A stretch of 23,902 nucleotides of DNA from JASFRS01 sp050114795 (lineage in GTDB: Bacteria > Pseudomonadota > Alphaproteobacteria > Sphingomonadales > CAKZYD01). A program made the translations under genes and the position numbers. The DNA lies in NCBI GenBank assembly GCA_050114795.1, contig JASFRS010000011.1, forward strand, positions 1 through 23,902. The letters are read 5' to 3'. Below the pieces are notes generated by a model. That model did not search any database. It was given only the letters and a program-made list of their open reading frames with translations, and was not told where the DNA came from. Below, one piece after another: positions 1 to 6,332 of this stretch (the stretch's first letter is position 1; every line of letters begins with the position of its first letter).

Positions 1-606
1 CGCCTCCATCCATGGGTCTTCCAGAAGTTTCCCTTCTGATGAGGTATGCAGCATATTCGCATCGACTGAGAAAGGTGCTTCACCGCGCTTGTCTTTTGGA
101 ATGGGGATCTGGTGCTGTTCAGCAAACTCAATCAGCTTGGTCCGGCTGTTCAAATTCCACTCCCGCCAGGGTGCAATCACTTTGATATCCGGATTCAGCG
201 CATAATAGCCCAGTTCAAAACGCACCTGGTCATTGCCCTTGCCTGTCGCCCCATGACAGACTGCATCGGCGCCCACAGCCTTGGCGATTTCAATTTGCCG
301 CTTGGCAATTAAAGGTCGCGCAATGGCTGTGCCCATTAGATATACGCCTTCATATAGCGCATTGGCCCGCATCATCGGGAAGACATAATCGCGGACAAAT
401 TCTTCGCGCAGGTCTTCAACGAATATCTCTTTAACCCCTAAAAGCTCCGCTTTGGCGCGGGCTTCTTCAAGCTCAGCCCCCTGGCCTAAATCAGCGGTAA
501 AGGCAACAACTTCACAGCCATGGTGGGATTCAAGCCATTTCAAAATAACGGATGTGTCCAGGCCGCCGGAATAGGCGAGGACAACTTTTTGCGGGGCATC
601 TGACAT
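1..606 (-). CDS. argG: Argininosuccinate synthase, N-terminal half (partial)
   Basis: Ligates citrulline and aspartate with ATP to make argininosuccinate, the penultimate step of arginine synthesis, in the cytoplasm. Reading the minus strand from the ATG at 606 gives 202 codons that stay open to the window edge. Residues 11-19 are the PP-loop AYSGGLDTS that binds ATP, residues 119-127 hold the ATGKGNDQV motif, and 171-177 match the conserved KDKRGEA stretch. Full-length enzymes have about 400 residues, so the C-terminal half lies outside the window. A Shine-Dalgarno GGAGTG sits just upstream of the start, and a promoter candidate is at 643-670. The gene diverges from the RidA-like gene. The family assignment is secure. 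Confidence 0.96.
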   Translation of the reverse strand, partial: MSDAPQKVVLAYSGGLDTSVILKWLESHHGCEVVAFTADLGQGAELEEARAKAELLGVKEIFVEDLREEFVRDYVFPMMRANALYEGVYLMGTAIARPLIAKRQIEIAKAVGADAVCHGATGKGNDQVRFELGYYALNPDIKVIAPWREWNLNSRTKLIEFAEQHQIPIPKDKRGEAPFSVDANMLHTSSEGKLLEDPWMEA

Positions 607-642
607 GTGGGTCACTCCAATGGGCATTTCTTTAAGGCGCGC

Positions 643-670
643 ACTATAAGAAAGCCGTTTTACAATGCAA
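643..670 (-). promoter_or_regulatory. Candidate argG promoter (TTGCAT-N16-TATAGT)
   Basis: On the minus strand, a -35-like TTGCAT (665-670) is followed after 16 bases by a -10-like TATAGT (643-648), about 37 bases before the argG start. Both boxes are close to the sigma-70 consensus. The assignment rests on sequence only. Confidence 0.45.
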
Positions 671-709
671 CCAAAAAACAAAAATAAAATTTGTTTTTCA
701 TTATAAAGA

Positions 710-724
710 CAGAATTTAATTCTG
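710..724. repeat. Perfect 15-bp palindrome between argG and the RidA-like gene
   Basis: CAGAATT-T-AATTCTG is a perfect inverted repeat with one central base. It lies in the AT-rich divergent region, 61 bases before the RidA-like start. A second inverted repeat, aaaaacaaa / tttgttttt (674-682 and 690-698), lies beside it but is low complexity. The position would suit an operator. It does not match the classical E. coli ARG box well, and no regulator can be named. Confidence 0.3.
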
Positions 725-784
725 AATTTAGACGTCGCCAATAAATCCAAAGCTTGATAAATACGGATGAAAAGGAGGCTCCTG

Positions 785-1258
785 ATGAAATCAAAAGTAG
801 CTTTGGTAACCGCCGTGTTGCTGTCCGCCACAGCCGCCTATGCGGATGGCGCACGCCAAAAAGCGGATGTCATCGTGCCCGAATATTGGCAGGAATTTTA
901 CAATAATTGGGGCTTCGCACCTGCTGTCAAAACGACCGATGGAACGGTCTATGTCTCTGGCGTTATTGCTTTTTTAGAAGGTGAAGGCACATATGAAGAG
1001 CGTTATGAACGCGGTGTGCATACGGCCCTTGGTCATATTAAAGAGATTATGGAACATGCAGGCGGGTCCATGGACGACGTTGTTGAAATGACCAGCTTCC
1101 ATATGGATTTAGTCCATCAAGTGGAGGTCCTGTCCAAAGTTCGCCAGGAAGTCTTTGCCAAGCCTCATGGCGCATGGACAGCCGTTGGTACAACGGCTCT
1201 CGCCCTGCCCGGTGGCATGACGGAAATTAAAGTGACTGCGAAAGTTGCTAAGGACTAA
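785..1258 (+). CDS. Exported RidA/YjgF-family protein without the catalytic arginine
   Basis: A 157-residue member of the RidA (YjgF/YER057c/UK114) family, whose classical members hydrolyse reactive enamines and imines. The ATG at 785 is chosen because an ideal AAGGAGG (772-778) lies six bases before it; an in-frame ATG at 767 would put that site inside the gene. Residues 1-20 form a signal peptide (MKSK, hydrophobic core, cleavage after AYA), so the protein should act in the periplasm. The fold signature continues from VYVSGVIAF (56-64) to EIKVTAKV (147-154). Where RidA has its catalytic arginine, just before the conserved TxVG segment, this protein has Trp131 (GAWTAVG). This argues against ordinary imine deaminase activity and for one of the Arg-less Rid subfamilies of unknown function. 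Its TAA overlaps the rlmN stop on the other strand. Confidence 0.88.
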   Translation: MKSKVALVTAVLLSATAAYADGARQKADVIVPEYWQEFYNNWGFAPAVKTTDGTVYVSGVIAFLEGEGTYEERYERGVHTALGHIKEIMEHAGGSMDDVVEMTSFHMDLVHQVEVLSKVRQEVFAKPHGAWTAVGTTALALPGGMTEIKVTAKVAKD

Positions 1259-2412
1259 CCGGTTTTACGCTGACTCGCTCGGATTTTCTCGGATTCCGAT
1301 TTCAACTGCCCGCATGCGGCCATGATGTCGCGGCCACGTGGCATGCGGATGGGTGCCGAAATGCCTTTCTGAAACACGATGTCGGAGAAGCGTTCAATCC
1401 GGTCCCAGTCAGAACATTCATAAACAGAACCTGGCCAGGGGTTAAAGGGAATCAAATTCACCTTGGCTGGGATTTTATAGGATTTCAGCAAGCGCACCAA
1501 TTCGTGCGCATCTTCATCACTGTCATTCTTATCCTTCAACATCACATATTCAAAAGTGATGCGACGGGCATTGTGCGTGCCAGGATAAGCTGCACAGGCT
1601 TTTAACAATTCATCGATGCCGTATTTCTTATTCAGCGGCACGATTTCATCACGAATTTCTTTCGTCACCGCGTGAAGTGATACAGCGAGATTTACACCCA
1701 GTTCGCGCCCGCATTCTTCCATCATTGGTACAACCCCGGCGGTGGATAAGGTAATACGGCGCCTCGACATTTGAATGCCCGCTTCATCCATGACAATGCG
1801 TAATGCTTTTTTCACATTGTCAAAATTATAAAGCGGTTCACCCATACCCATCATGACGATATTAGTGATAAAACGTCCTTCGGTAGAGGCGGGCCATTCA
1901 CCCACGTCATCGCGAGCGACCATCAACTGGCCGACAACCTCAGCAGCGGTCAAATTCCGCACTAATTTCTGCGTGCCCGTATGACAGAAACGACAAGCAA
2001 GCGTACAGCCGACCTGGGATGAAATACACAGCGTGCCGCGGTCTTCATCCGGGATGAAAACGCATTCGGCTTCATTGCCGTCTTTAAACTTTAAAAGCCA
2101 TTTGCGCGTGCCGTCGGTTGAGATTTGCGATTCCACCGCTTCGGGACGCTCAATGGAGAAATGCTTGTCCATTAATGCGCGAATGTCTTTGGAGACATTG
2201 TTCATCTCTGCAAAGTCGCGAATGCCGCGGTGGAAGACCCAGTGCCACACCTGGTCACAGCGCATTTTCGCCTGCTTTTCAGGCACACCAAGCTCAATAA
2301 GGGCCGTGCGTAATTCTTCCCGGCTCATGCCAAGCATGTCCTGTTTATCGCTCATCAAAGCGGGGTCAAGGCGTGCGCCTACTTGCGGGTCAATGTGACC
2401 GGGAATTTGCAT
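1255..2412 (-). CDS. rlmN: Dual-specificity 23S rRNA/tRNA adenine-C2 methyltransferase
   Basis: Radical-SAM enzyme that methylates C2 of A2503 in 23S rRNA and of A37 in some tRNAs. From the ATG at 2412 it has 385 residues, typical of alphaproteobacterial RlmN. The cluster-binding C-x3-C-x2-C is Cys136, Cys140 and Cys143 (CTLACRFCHTG). The two catalytic cysteines are Cys117 (EAECVFIP) and Cys367 (AACGQL), and MGMGEPLYN is the SAM-binding segment. A TTG at 2427 in the same frame is an alternative start; neither start has a strong ribosome-binding site, and a later ATG (MSDKQ) is also possible. A promoter candidate lies at 2447-2475. Confidence 0.96.
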   Translation of the reverse strand: MQIPGHIDPQVGARLDPALMSDKQDMLGMSREELRTALIELGVPEKQAKMRCDQVWHWVFHRGIRDFAEMNNVSKDIRALMDKHFSIERPEAVESQISTDGTRKWLLKFKDGNEAECVFIPDEDRGTLCISSQVGCTLACRFCHTGTQKLVRNLTAAEVVGQLMVARDDVGEWPASTEGRFITNIVMMGMGEPLYNFDNVKKALRIVMDEAGIQMSRRRITLSTAGVVPMMEECGRELGVNLAVSLHAVTKEIRDEIVPLNKKYGIDELLKACAAYPGTHNARRITFEYVMLKDKNDSDEDAHELVRLLKSYKIPAKVNLIPFNPWPGSVYECSDWDRIERFSDIVFQKGISAPIRMPRGRDIMAACGQLKSESEKIRASQRKTG

Positions 2413-2446
2413 AGCTCTAACTTTCAAACGGCTTTATAGAGCCGCT

Positions 2447-2475
2447 CTCATATAGGAAAATAAGGTCTTTGCCAA
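2447..2475 (-). promoter_or_regulatory. Candidate rlmN promoter (TTGGCA-N17-TATGAG)
   Basis: On the minus strand TTGGCA (2470-2475) is followed after 17 bases by TATGAG (2447-2452), in the 74-base gap between the IalB-like gene and rlmN. A separate rlmN transcript would follow. The spacing is ideal; the -10 box is moderate. Confidence 0.35.
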
Positions 2476-2486
2476 TATCTGCCGTG

Positions 2487-3008
2487 TCAGGGGCAATTGC
2501 TGCTGATGCGGTTAAAGGCTGCTGTAAAGCCGCGCAATGAATAGCTATCCGTAATGGAATATCCGCTAGCCGCCACGGCTTTGATAGTCATAGTCACTCC
2601 GGCTTTCATGGAGGACACAATACGGGCGTCTTCCTCCAACCCATAAGTCCAGGCAATATCTTCATCCCCATAAAGCTCAAAGCTTTTATCGCCGACAGTC
2701 AAGACAATATCAGCGCCGGAACGATAAGAGGTTCCGCCTGCAACCGAGACTACACCGCGTTCGCGGCGCGCGGGCCAGTGGGCGACCATAACATAAGGCT
2801 CGCCCCGTTTTGCATTGCGTTCAGACAGACGGCTTTGCTTGGGTATCGACGTCATATAACAGACTTTACTGCCGTCTGAATAAGTATCTACAAAAGTCGA
2901 CCAGTCACGAAAATCGCCCATATGTTCCCGCTTTACCTGAGCTTGAGCCGAGGTAAAGGAAGCCGCAAATACGGTTAAAAAAGTGAAAGCGATTAAGCGC
3001 GTCTTCAT
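2487..3008 (-). CDS. Exported invasion-associated locus B (IalB)-family protein
   Basis: A 173-residue secreted protein. The ATG at 3008 is preferred over an in-frame GTG at 3026 because an AGGA ribosome-binding site lies just before it. Residues 1-23 are a signal peptide (MKTR, hydrophobic stretch, cleavage after AQA). The mature part has the family layout: GDFRDWSTF near the N-terminus, KVCYMTSIPK around Cys50, a region of alternating beta strands, then YSLRGFTAAFNRISSNC at the end. Cys50 and Cys172 could form a disulfide. IalB was named from Bartonella, where it affects erythrocyte entry, but homologues are common in free-living alphaproteobacteria and their role is not settled. The gene stands alone between two gaps. 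Confidence 0.8.
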   Translation of the reverse strand: MKTRLIAFTFLTVFAASFTSAQAQVKREHMGDFRDWSTFVDTYSDGSKVCYMTSIPKQSRLSERNAKRGEPYVMVAHWPARRERGVVSVAGGTSYRSGADIVLTVGDKSFELYGDEDIAWTYGLEEDARIVSSMKAGVTMTIKAVAASGYSITDSYSLRGFTAAFNRISSNCP

Positions 3009-3068
3009 AAGTCGTCCTGTTTCCACACAGTTCTATAGCATGATTAAAATGGCAATATAACGGCAAGC

Positions 3069-3620
3069 TTATTCATCTTCGCGTCTTTTTATAGGGCCAC
3101 CGTGAATATGAGGCTTTAATGGCTCAATCTTCGCATTTGGTGTCACGCCACGCTCTGCAAATCTTCCCATGGTTCGTAATCGGTCATATAATACAATGGC
3201 GCCTGCCGTTGCGACATTCAGTGAAAAACGCGTTGGAATCTTGATGACATGGTCACAGGCCTCCACGATTTCCTCTGACAGGCTGCGGCGTTCTCCACCT
3301 AAAATATAGGCTGCCTGTTCGGGGTGGCGAAAGCTTGGCAGGTCCACTGCGTTGTCTGTGATTTCAATGCCAACCAATTTGCACCGTTTTGGTGGGCTGA
3401 AGTCACTGAATTCTTCATATTCAAAGACCGGCAAGCCTGTGTCAGATTTTGCCGTATCAAAATGATAAGTGTCTTTGGTTAGCCGGTGGCGGATAAGAAA
3501 CGCAAAGGATGCACCAAAGGCATGAGCCGTGCGAATGAGATTGCCAACATTTCCCGCCTTATGGCCACTGGCAATGCCGATGCCGAAATAACCGCGCATA
3601 TGTGGTGCTTGTGAACTCAT
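3069..3620 (-). CDS. SpoU/TrmH-family RNA 2'-O-ribose methyltransferase
   Basis: SAM-dependent SPOUT methyltransferase that should modify a ribose 2'-hydroxyl in tRNA or rRNA. The family's three motifs are visible: NVGNLIRTAHAFGA (residues 24-37, with the catalytic Arg30), YILGGERRSLSEEI (105-118), and IKIPTRFSLNVATAGAI (126-142). With 183 residues it is one of the small, single-domain members, near TrmL in size, without an N-terminal substrate-binding domain. The C-terminal tail is short and charged. The ATG overlaps the phosphatase stop as ATGA (3617-3620), so the two are translationally coupled. The RNA target cannot be read from sequence. Confidence 0.85.
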   Translation of the reverse strand: MSSQAPHMRGYFGIGIASGHKAGNVGNLIRTAHAFGASFAFLIRHRLTKDTYHFDTAKSDTGLPVFEYEEFSDFSPPKRCKLVGIEITDNAVDLPSFRHPEQAAYILGGERRSLSEEIVEACDHVIKIPTRFSLNVATAGAIVLYDRLRTMGRFAERGVTPNAKIEPLKPHIHGGPIKRREDE

Positions 3621-4228
3621 GCGGGTGTCATAGCGCCGACAACGCGCGGCGTCAAAATCTGTTCGCGGTTCTTAGCAATATGAAAGATGCTGCCTTGTGG
3701 TGCATCGGGTGCGATTTCGCCGCTGTTCAGGATTTCCCCGCGTAGGACACGTCCGGCCATGCCATGGGTGACGACAAGGCTTGGGCGACTCTTGTCAAAA
3801 TCGCCAAGCCAGGATTGCATACGCTTGGCCACATCATCATACCATTCACCGCCAGGCGGGCGTTTGGTGAAGAGACGGTGTTCCATATCTACAAAGGGAC
3901 CGATTTCCTCATGAATTTCGGCATAGGGACGATCTGACCAATCGCCCACGTCAATTTCCAAAAGTCGCGAATCCAGTTTTACGTCAAAATAATTCAGATC
4001 CAGCACATCACAAATGAGGGCCATTGTCTGCCGTGTGCGCCCTGCGGGTGAAGCCCAAAGGTCTAAGTTGGGCTTTGGTCCTAAGTGCTCAAGCAGTTTT
4101 TCGCCAACGGATATGGCTTGTTCCACCCCTGATTTCGTCAAAGGCGTATGGTCCTGGCGGCCTTGCATGCGCGCGGCACGATTGAAGACGGTTTCTCCAT
4201 GCCGGACGATATAGAGGCAATTTGTCAT
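3617..4228 (-). CDS. Histidine phosphatase (phosphoglycerate-mutase superfamily)
   Basis: A 203-residue branch-1 histidine phosphatase. The phospho-accepting His10 is in VRHGET (residues 8-13), Arg64 sits in SPAGRTRQT, Glu91 is in LLEIDVGDW, and His155 is in VVTHG, so the full catalytic set is present. Members hydrolyse small phosphate esters, but substrates range from phosphoglycerate to alpha-ribazole phosphate to nucleotides and cannot be told here. No cobalamin genes are nearby. It is the first gene of a two-gene unit with the RNA methyltransferase. The start has an AAGGA nine bases upstream and is separated by 74 bases from the divergent CoA-transferase operon. Confidence 0.87.
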   Translation of the reverse strand: MTNCLYIVRHGETVFNRAARMQGRQDHTPLTKSGVEQAISVGEKLLEHLGPKPNLDLWASPAGRTRQTMALICDVLDLNYFDVKLDSRLLEIDVGDWSDRPYAEIHEEIGPFVDMEHRLFTKRPPGGEWYDDVAKRMQSWLGDFDKSRPSLVVTHGMAGRVLRGEILNSGEIAPDAPQGSIFHIAKNREQILTPRVVGAMTPA

Positions 4229-4245
4229 GCCATATTATCCTTCGC

Positions 4246-4274
4246 TTGACCCAAACTTCCCCCCTCTCTACACA
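4246..4274 (+). promoter_or_regulatory. Promoter of the CoA-transferase operon (TTGACC-N17-TACACA)
   Basis: TTGACC (4246-4251) and TACACA (4269-4274) are separated by exactly 17 bases. Transcription would begin near 4281, giving a very short leader that holds the Shine-Dalgarno AAGGGAG (4288-4294) before the ATG at 4303. It lies in the divergent gap shared with the histidine phosphatase. Confidence 0.55.
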
Positions 4275-4302
4275 GAATTGAAGCGTGAAGGGAGACTTAA
4301 TC

Positions 4303-5013
4303 ATGGCCAATAAGGTTTATGGAACAGCAGTTGACGCATTAGAAGGCCTGCTTTTTGACGGCATGACCATTATGGCGGGGGGCTTTGGCCTGTGTGGTAT
4401 TCCTGAAAATCTGATTACAGCTATTGAAAAATCCGGGGTGAAGGATTTGACCGTCATTTCCAATAATGCGGGCGTTGACGATTTCGGCCTCGGCTTCCTT
4501 CTTCAAACGCGCCAGATTAAGAAAATGATTTCGTCTTATGTCGGGGAAAACAAAACCTTTGAGAAACAATATCTCTCAGGCGAGTTAGAGCTGGAGTTCA
4601 ACCCTCAAGGAACGTTGGCTGAACGCATTCGTGCAGGCGGTGCAGGTATCCCCGGTTTCTATACAAAAACCGGTGTGGGGACTTTAATTGCAGAAGGCAA
4701 AGAGCATAAAGAGTTCGATGGTGAGACCTATATCATGGAGACCGGGCTGGTCGCCGATTTAAGCATTGTGAAAGCCTGGAAGGGTGATACGCAAGGCAAT
4801 CTCATCTACCGCAAGACTGCACGTAATTTTAACCCGATGATGGCCACCGCCGGCAAAGTAACAGTGGCTGAGGTCGAGGAACTGGTGGAACCGGGCACGC
4901 TCGATCCGGACAATATTCATACCGCCGGTATTTTCGTTCAGCGCATCCTGCAAGGGCAGGATTATGAAAAGCGTATTGAACAGCGGACAACGCGCCCAAG
5001 ACCTGCCGCTTAA
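4303..5013 (+). CDS. scoA: 3-oxoacid CoA-transferase, subunit A
   Basis: Alpha subunit of a family I CoA transferase that moves CoA between succinyl-CoA and acetoacetate or a related 3-oxoacid. It has 236 residues. The CoA-binding motif GGFGLCGIPE is at residues 26-35, and the sequence from NNAGVDDFGLGFLL to GIPGFYTKTGVGT is typical of the SCOT type. The ATG at 4303 has an AAGGGAG eight bases upstream; an in-frame GTG at 4285 would overlap that site. The partner subunit follows after 86 bases. The pairing supports ketone-body or polyhydroxybutyrate turnover; the exact acyl substrate is inferred from similarity. Confidence 0.92.
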   Translation: MANKVYGTAVDALEGLLFDGMTIMAGGFGLCGIPENLITAIEKSGVKDLTVISNNAGVDDFGLGFLLQTRQIKKMISSYVGENKTFEKQYLSGELELEFNPQGTLAERIRAGGAGIPGFYTKTGVGTLIAEGKEHKEFDGETYIMETGLVADLSIVKAWKGDTQGNLIYRKTARNFNPMMATAGKVTVAEVEELVEPGTLDPDNIHTAGIFVQRILQGQDYEKRIEQRTTRPRPAA

Positions 5014-5099
5014 ACAAAGGCCGGTTAAGGCGCTAAACTATTGAGATAAATTTCCACCTCCGCTATTGCGGAAGGAGAGGATTTTGTGAGGAGACCCCC

Positions 5100-5729
5100 A
5101 TGCCCTGGACCCGCAATGATATGGCGGAACGTGCCGCTAAAGAATTGGAAGATGGCTTTTACGTCAATTTGGGCATTGGCATTCCCACTTTAGTCGCCAA
5201 CTACATCGCAGAAGATGTGGACGTCACATTGCAAAGCGAAAACGGCATGCTTGGTATGGGGCCATTTCCTTATGAAGGTGAGGAAGATCCCGATCTGATT
5301 AATGCGGGTAAGCAGACCATCACCGAATTGCGCCGCACCAGCTATTTCTCTTCGGCCGACAGTTTTGGGATGATCCGTGGTGGTCATATTGATTTGTCCA
5401 TTTTAGGTGCGATGGAAGTCGCAGAAAATGGTGATCTAGCGAATTGGATGATCCCTGGCAAAATGGTCAAGGGCATGGGCGGGGCCATGGACTTGGTCGC
5501 AGGCGTGAAACGTGTGGTCGTGGTCATGGACCACACCAATAAAAAGGGCGAACCCAAAATTTTAAAAAGCTGTACTTTGCCTTTAACGGGTAAAGCTGTG
5601 GTCGACCGCATCATTACGGATCTTGGCGTTTTTGACGTGGTTGAAGGCGGATTAAAAGTGGTCGAACTGGCCCCCGAAGTCACCATGCAAGAAGTGACGG
5701 AAAAAACAGAGGCAACACTTGTCAACTGA
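5100..5729 (+). CDS. scoB: 3-oxoacid CoA-transferase, subunit B
   Basis: Beta subunit of the same CoA transferase, 209 residues. Glu47 in SENGMLGMGP (residues 46-55) is the catalytic glutamate that forms the enzyme-CoA thioester. NLGIGIPTLVANYI near the N-terminus and SFGMIRGGHIDLSILGAMEV in the middle are family-typical. A strong GAGGAGA (5088-5094) is five bases before the ATG. The 86-base gap from subunit A holds a small hairpin (tccgc at 5059-5063, gcgga at 5068-5072) followed by a second purine-rich stretch, which might tune relative expression. The end of the gene overlaps the next one by 11 bases. Confidence 0.93.
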   Translation: MPWTRNDMAERAAKELEDGFYVNLGIGIPTLVANYIAEDVDVTLQSENGMLGMGPFPYEGEEDPDLINAGKQTITELRRTSYFSSADSFGMIRGGHIDLSILGAMEVAENGDLANWMIPGKMVKGMGGAMDLVAGVKRVVVVMDHTNKKGEPKILKSCTLPLTGKAVVDRIITDLGVFDVVEGGLKVVELAPEVTMQEVTEKTEATLVN

Positions 5730-6255
5730 TGACATAAAAAAACAGGATTTTATATTTGCGTTGACCCATGCTGCATTGCGTATCTTCGCGTTGTGGCTGG
5801 CTGTAAGTTCTCTTGCAGGTGTGATTTTTTCATTTGAAGGTGTGTTCGTTCAGGATACGGCGGCAGATACTTTAAATGTTTTGGCGCTTATCCATTATGG
5901 CCTTTATCTTCTTTCCGGCGGTATTATCTGGGTGTTCGCGCCTGATCTGGCAGCTCGCGTGTTGCCGAGCGGACAAGTTGCAGCACCCAAAACTGATCTG
6001 CTCAATCTCCTCGCACTTATACTTTCAGGAGCTGGGATAACTATTCTCGCCTGGTCTGTGCCTGTCTTTCTATCGGCATTAGCTCGATTGCTGTGGAGCT
6101 TTGATATGGACAGTGAATATTACGGAAGCAACTTCTGGGATTATAATGGGTTTTTGGAACATCTTTTTCGCGCCGCCATTGGTCTCTGGCTTATTCGTGC
6201 GCGCTTTCCAATTGGCCAGTGGCTTTTAAAACTACGCCGCGTCTATGCAGATTAA
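5719..6255 (+). CDS. Unknown four-helix membrane protein coupled to scoB
   Basis: I do not recognise this 178-residue protein. Four hydrophobic segments stand out at about residues 11-37, 52-75, 93-118 and 145-163, with short charged loops, so it should be an inner-membrane protein. An acidic and aromatic loop (SFDMDSEYYGSNFWDYNG, 127-144) precedes the last helix. The start is a TTG at 5719 inside the end of scoB, with an AGAGG six bases before the gap to TTG; no ATG occurs in the first 120 codons. The 11-base overlap implies translational coupling. A terminator follows at 6286. Being third in a CoA-transferase operon suggests, but does not show, a link to acid transport or lipid metabolism. 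Confidence 0.72.
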   Translation: MSTDDIKKQDFIFALTHAALRIFALWLAVSSLAGVIFSFEGVFVQDTAADTLNVLALIHYGLYLLSGGIIWVFAPDLAARVLPSGQVAAPKTDLLNLLALILSGAGITILAWSVPVFLSALARLLWSFDMDSEYYGSNFWDYNGFLEHLFRAAIGLWLIRARFPIGQWLLKLRRVYAD

Positions 6256-6285
6256 GCCCTATTCTCAATCTGTTTATCGCCAAAC

Positions 6286-6315
6286 AAAAAGGGCCGCATC
6301 AAGCGGCCCTTTTTT
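6286..6315. terminator. Bidirectional rho-independent terminator
   Basis: AAAAAGGGCCGC (6286-6297), loop ATCAA, GCGGCCCTTTTTT (6303-6315). The GC-rich seven-pair core is flanked by A and T runs, so it works in both directions. It ends the CoA-transferase operon from the left and acnA from the right. Confidence 0.92.
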
Positions 6316-6332
6316 CATTTGTTTCAAACGGT

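Noticed and set aside
710..724. ArgR operator upstream of argG
   Set aside because: The palindrome has one central base and lacks the spacing of the classical 18-bp ARG box, so I do not name a regulator.
767..784. Earlier ATG (767) for the RidA-like gene
   Set aside because: It would include the AAGGAGG ribosome-binding site of the ATG at 785 and put charged residues ahead of the signal peptide.
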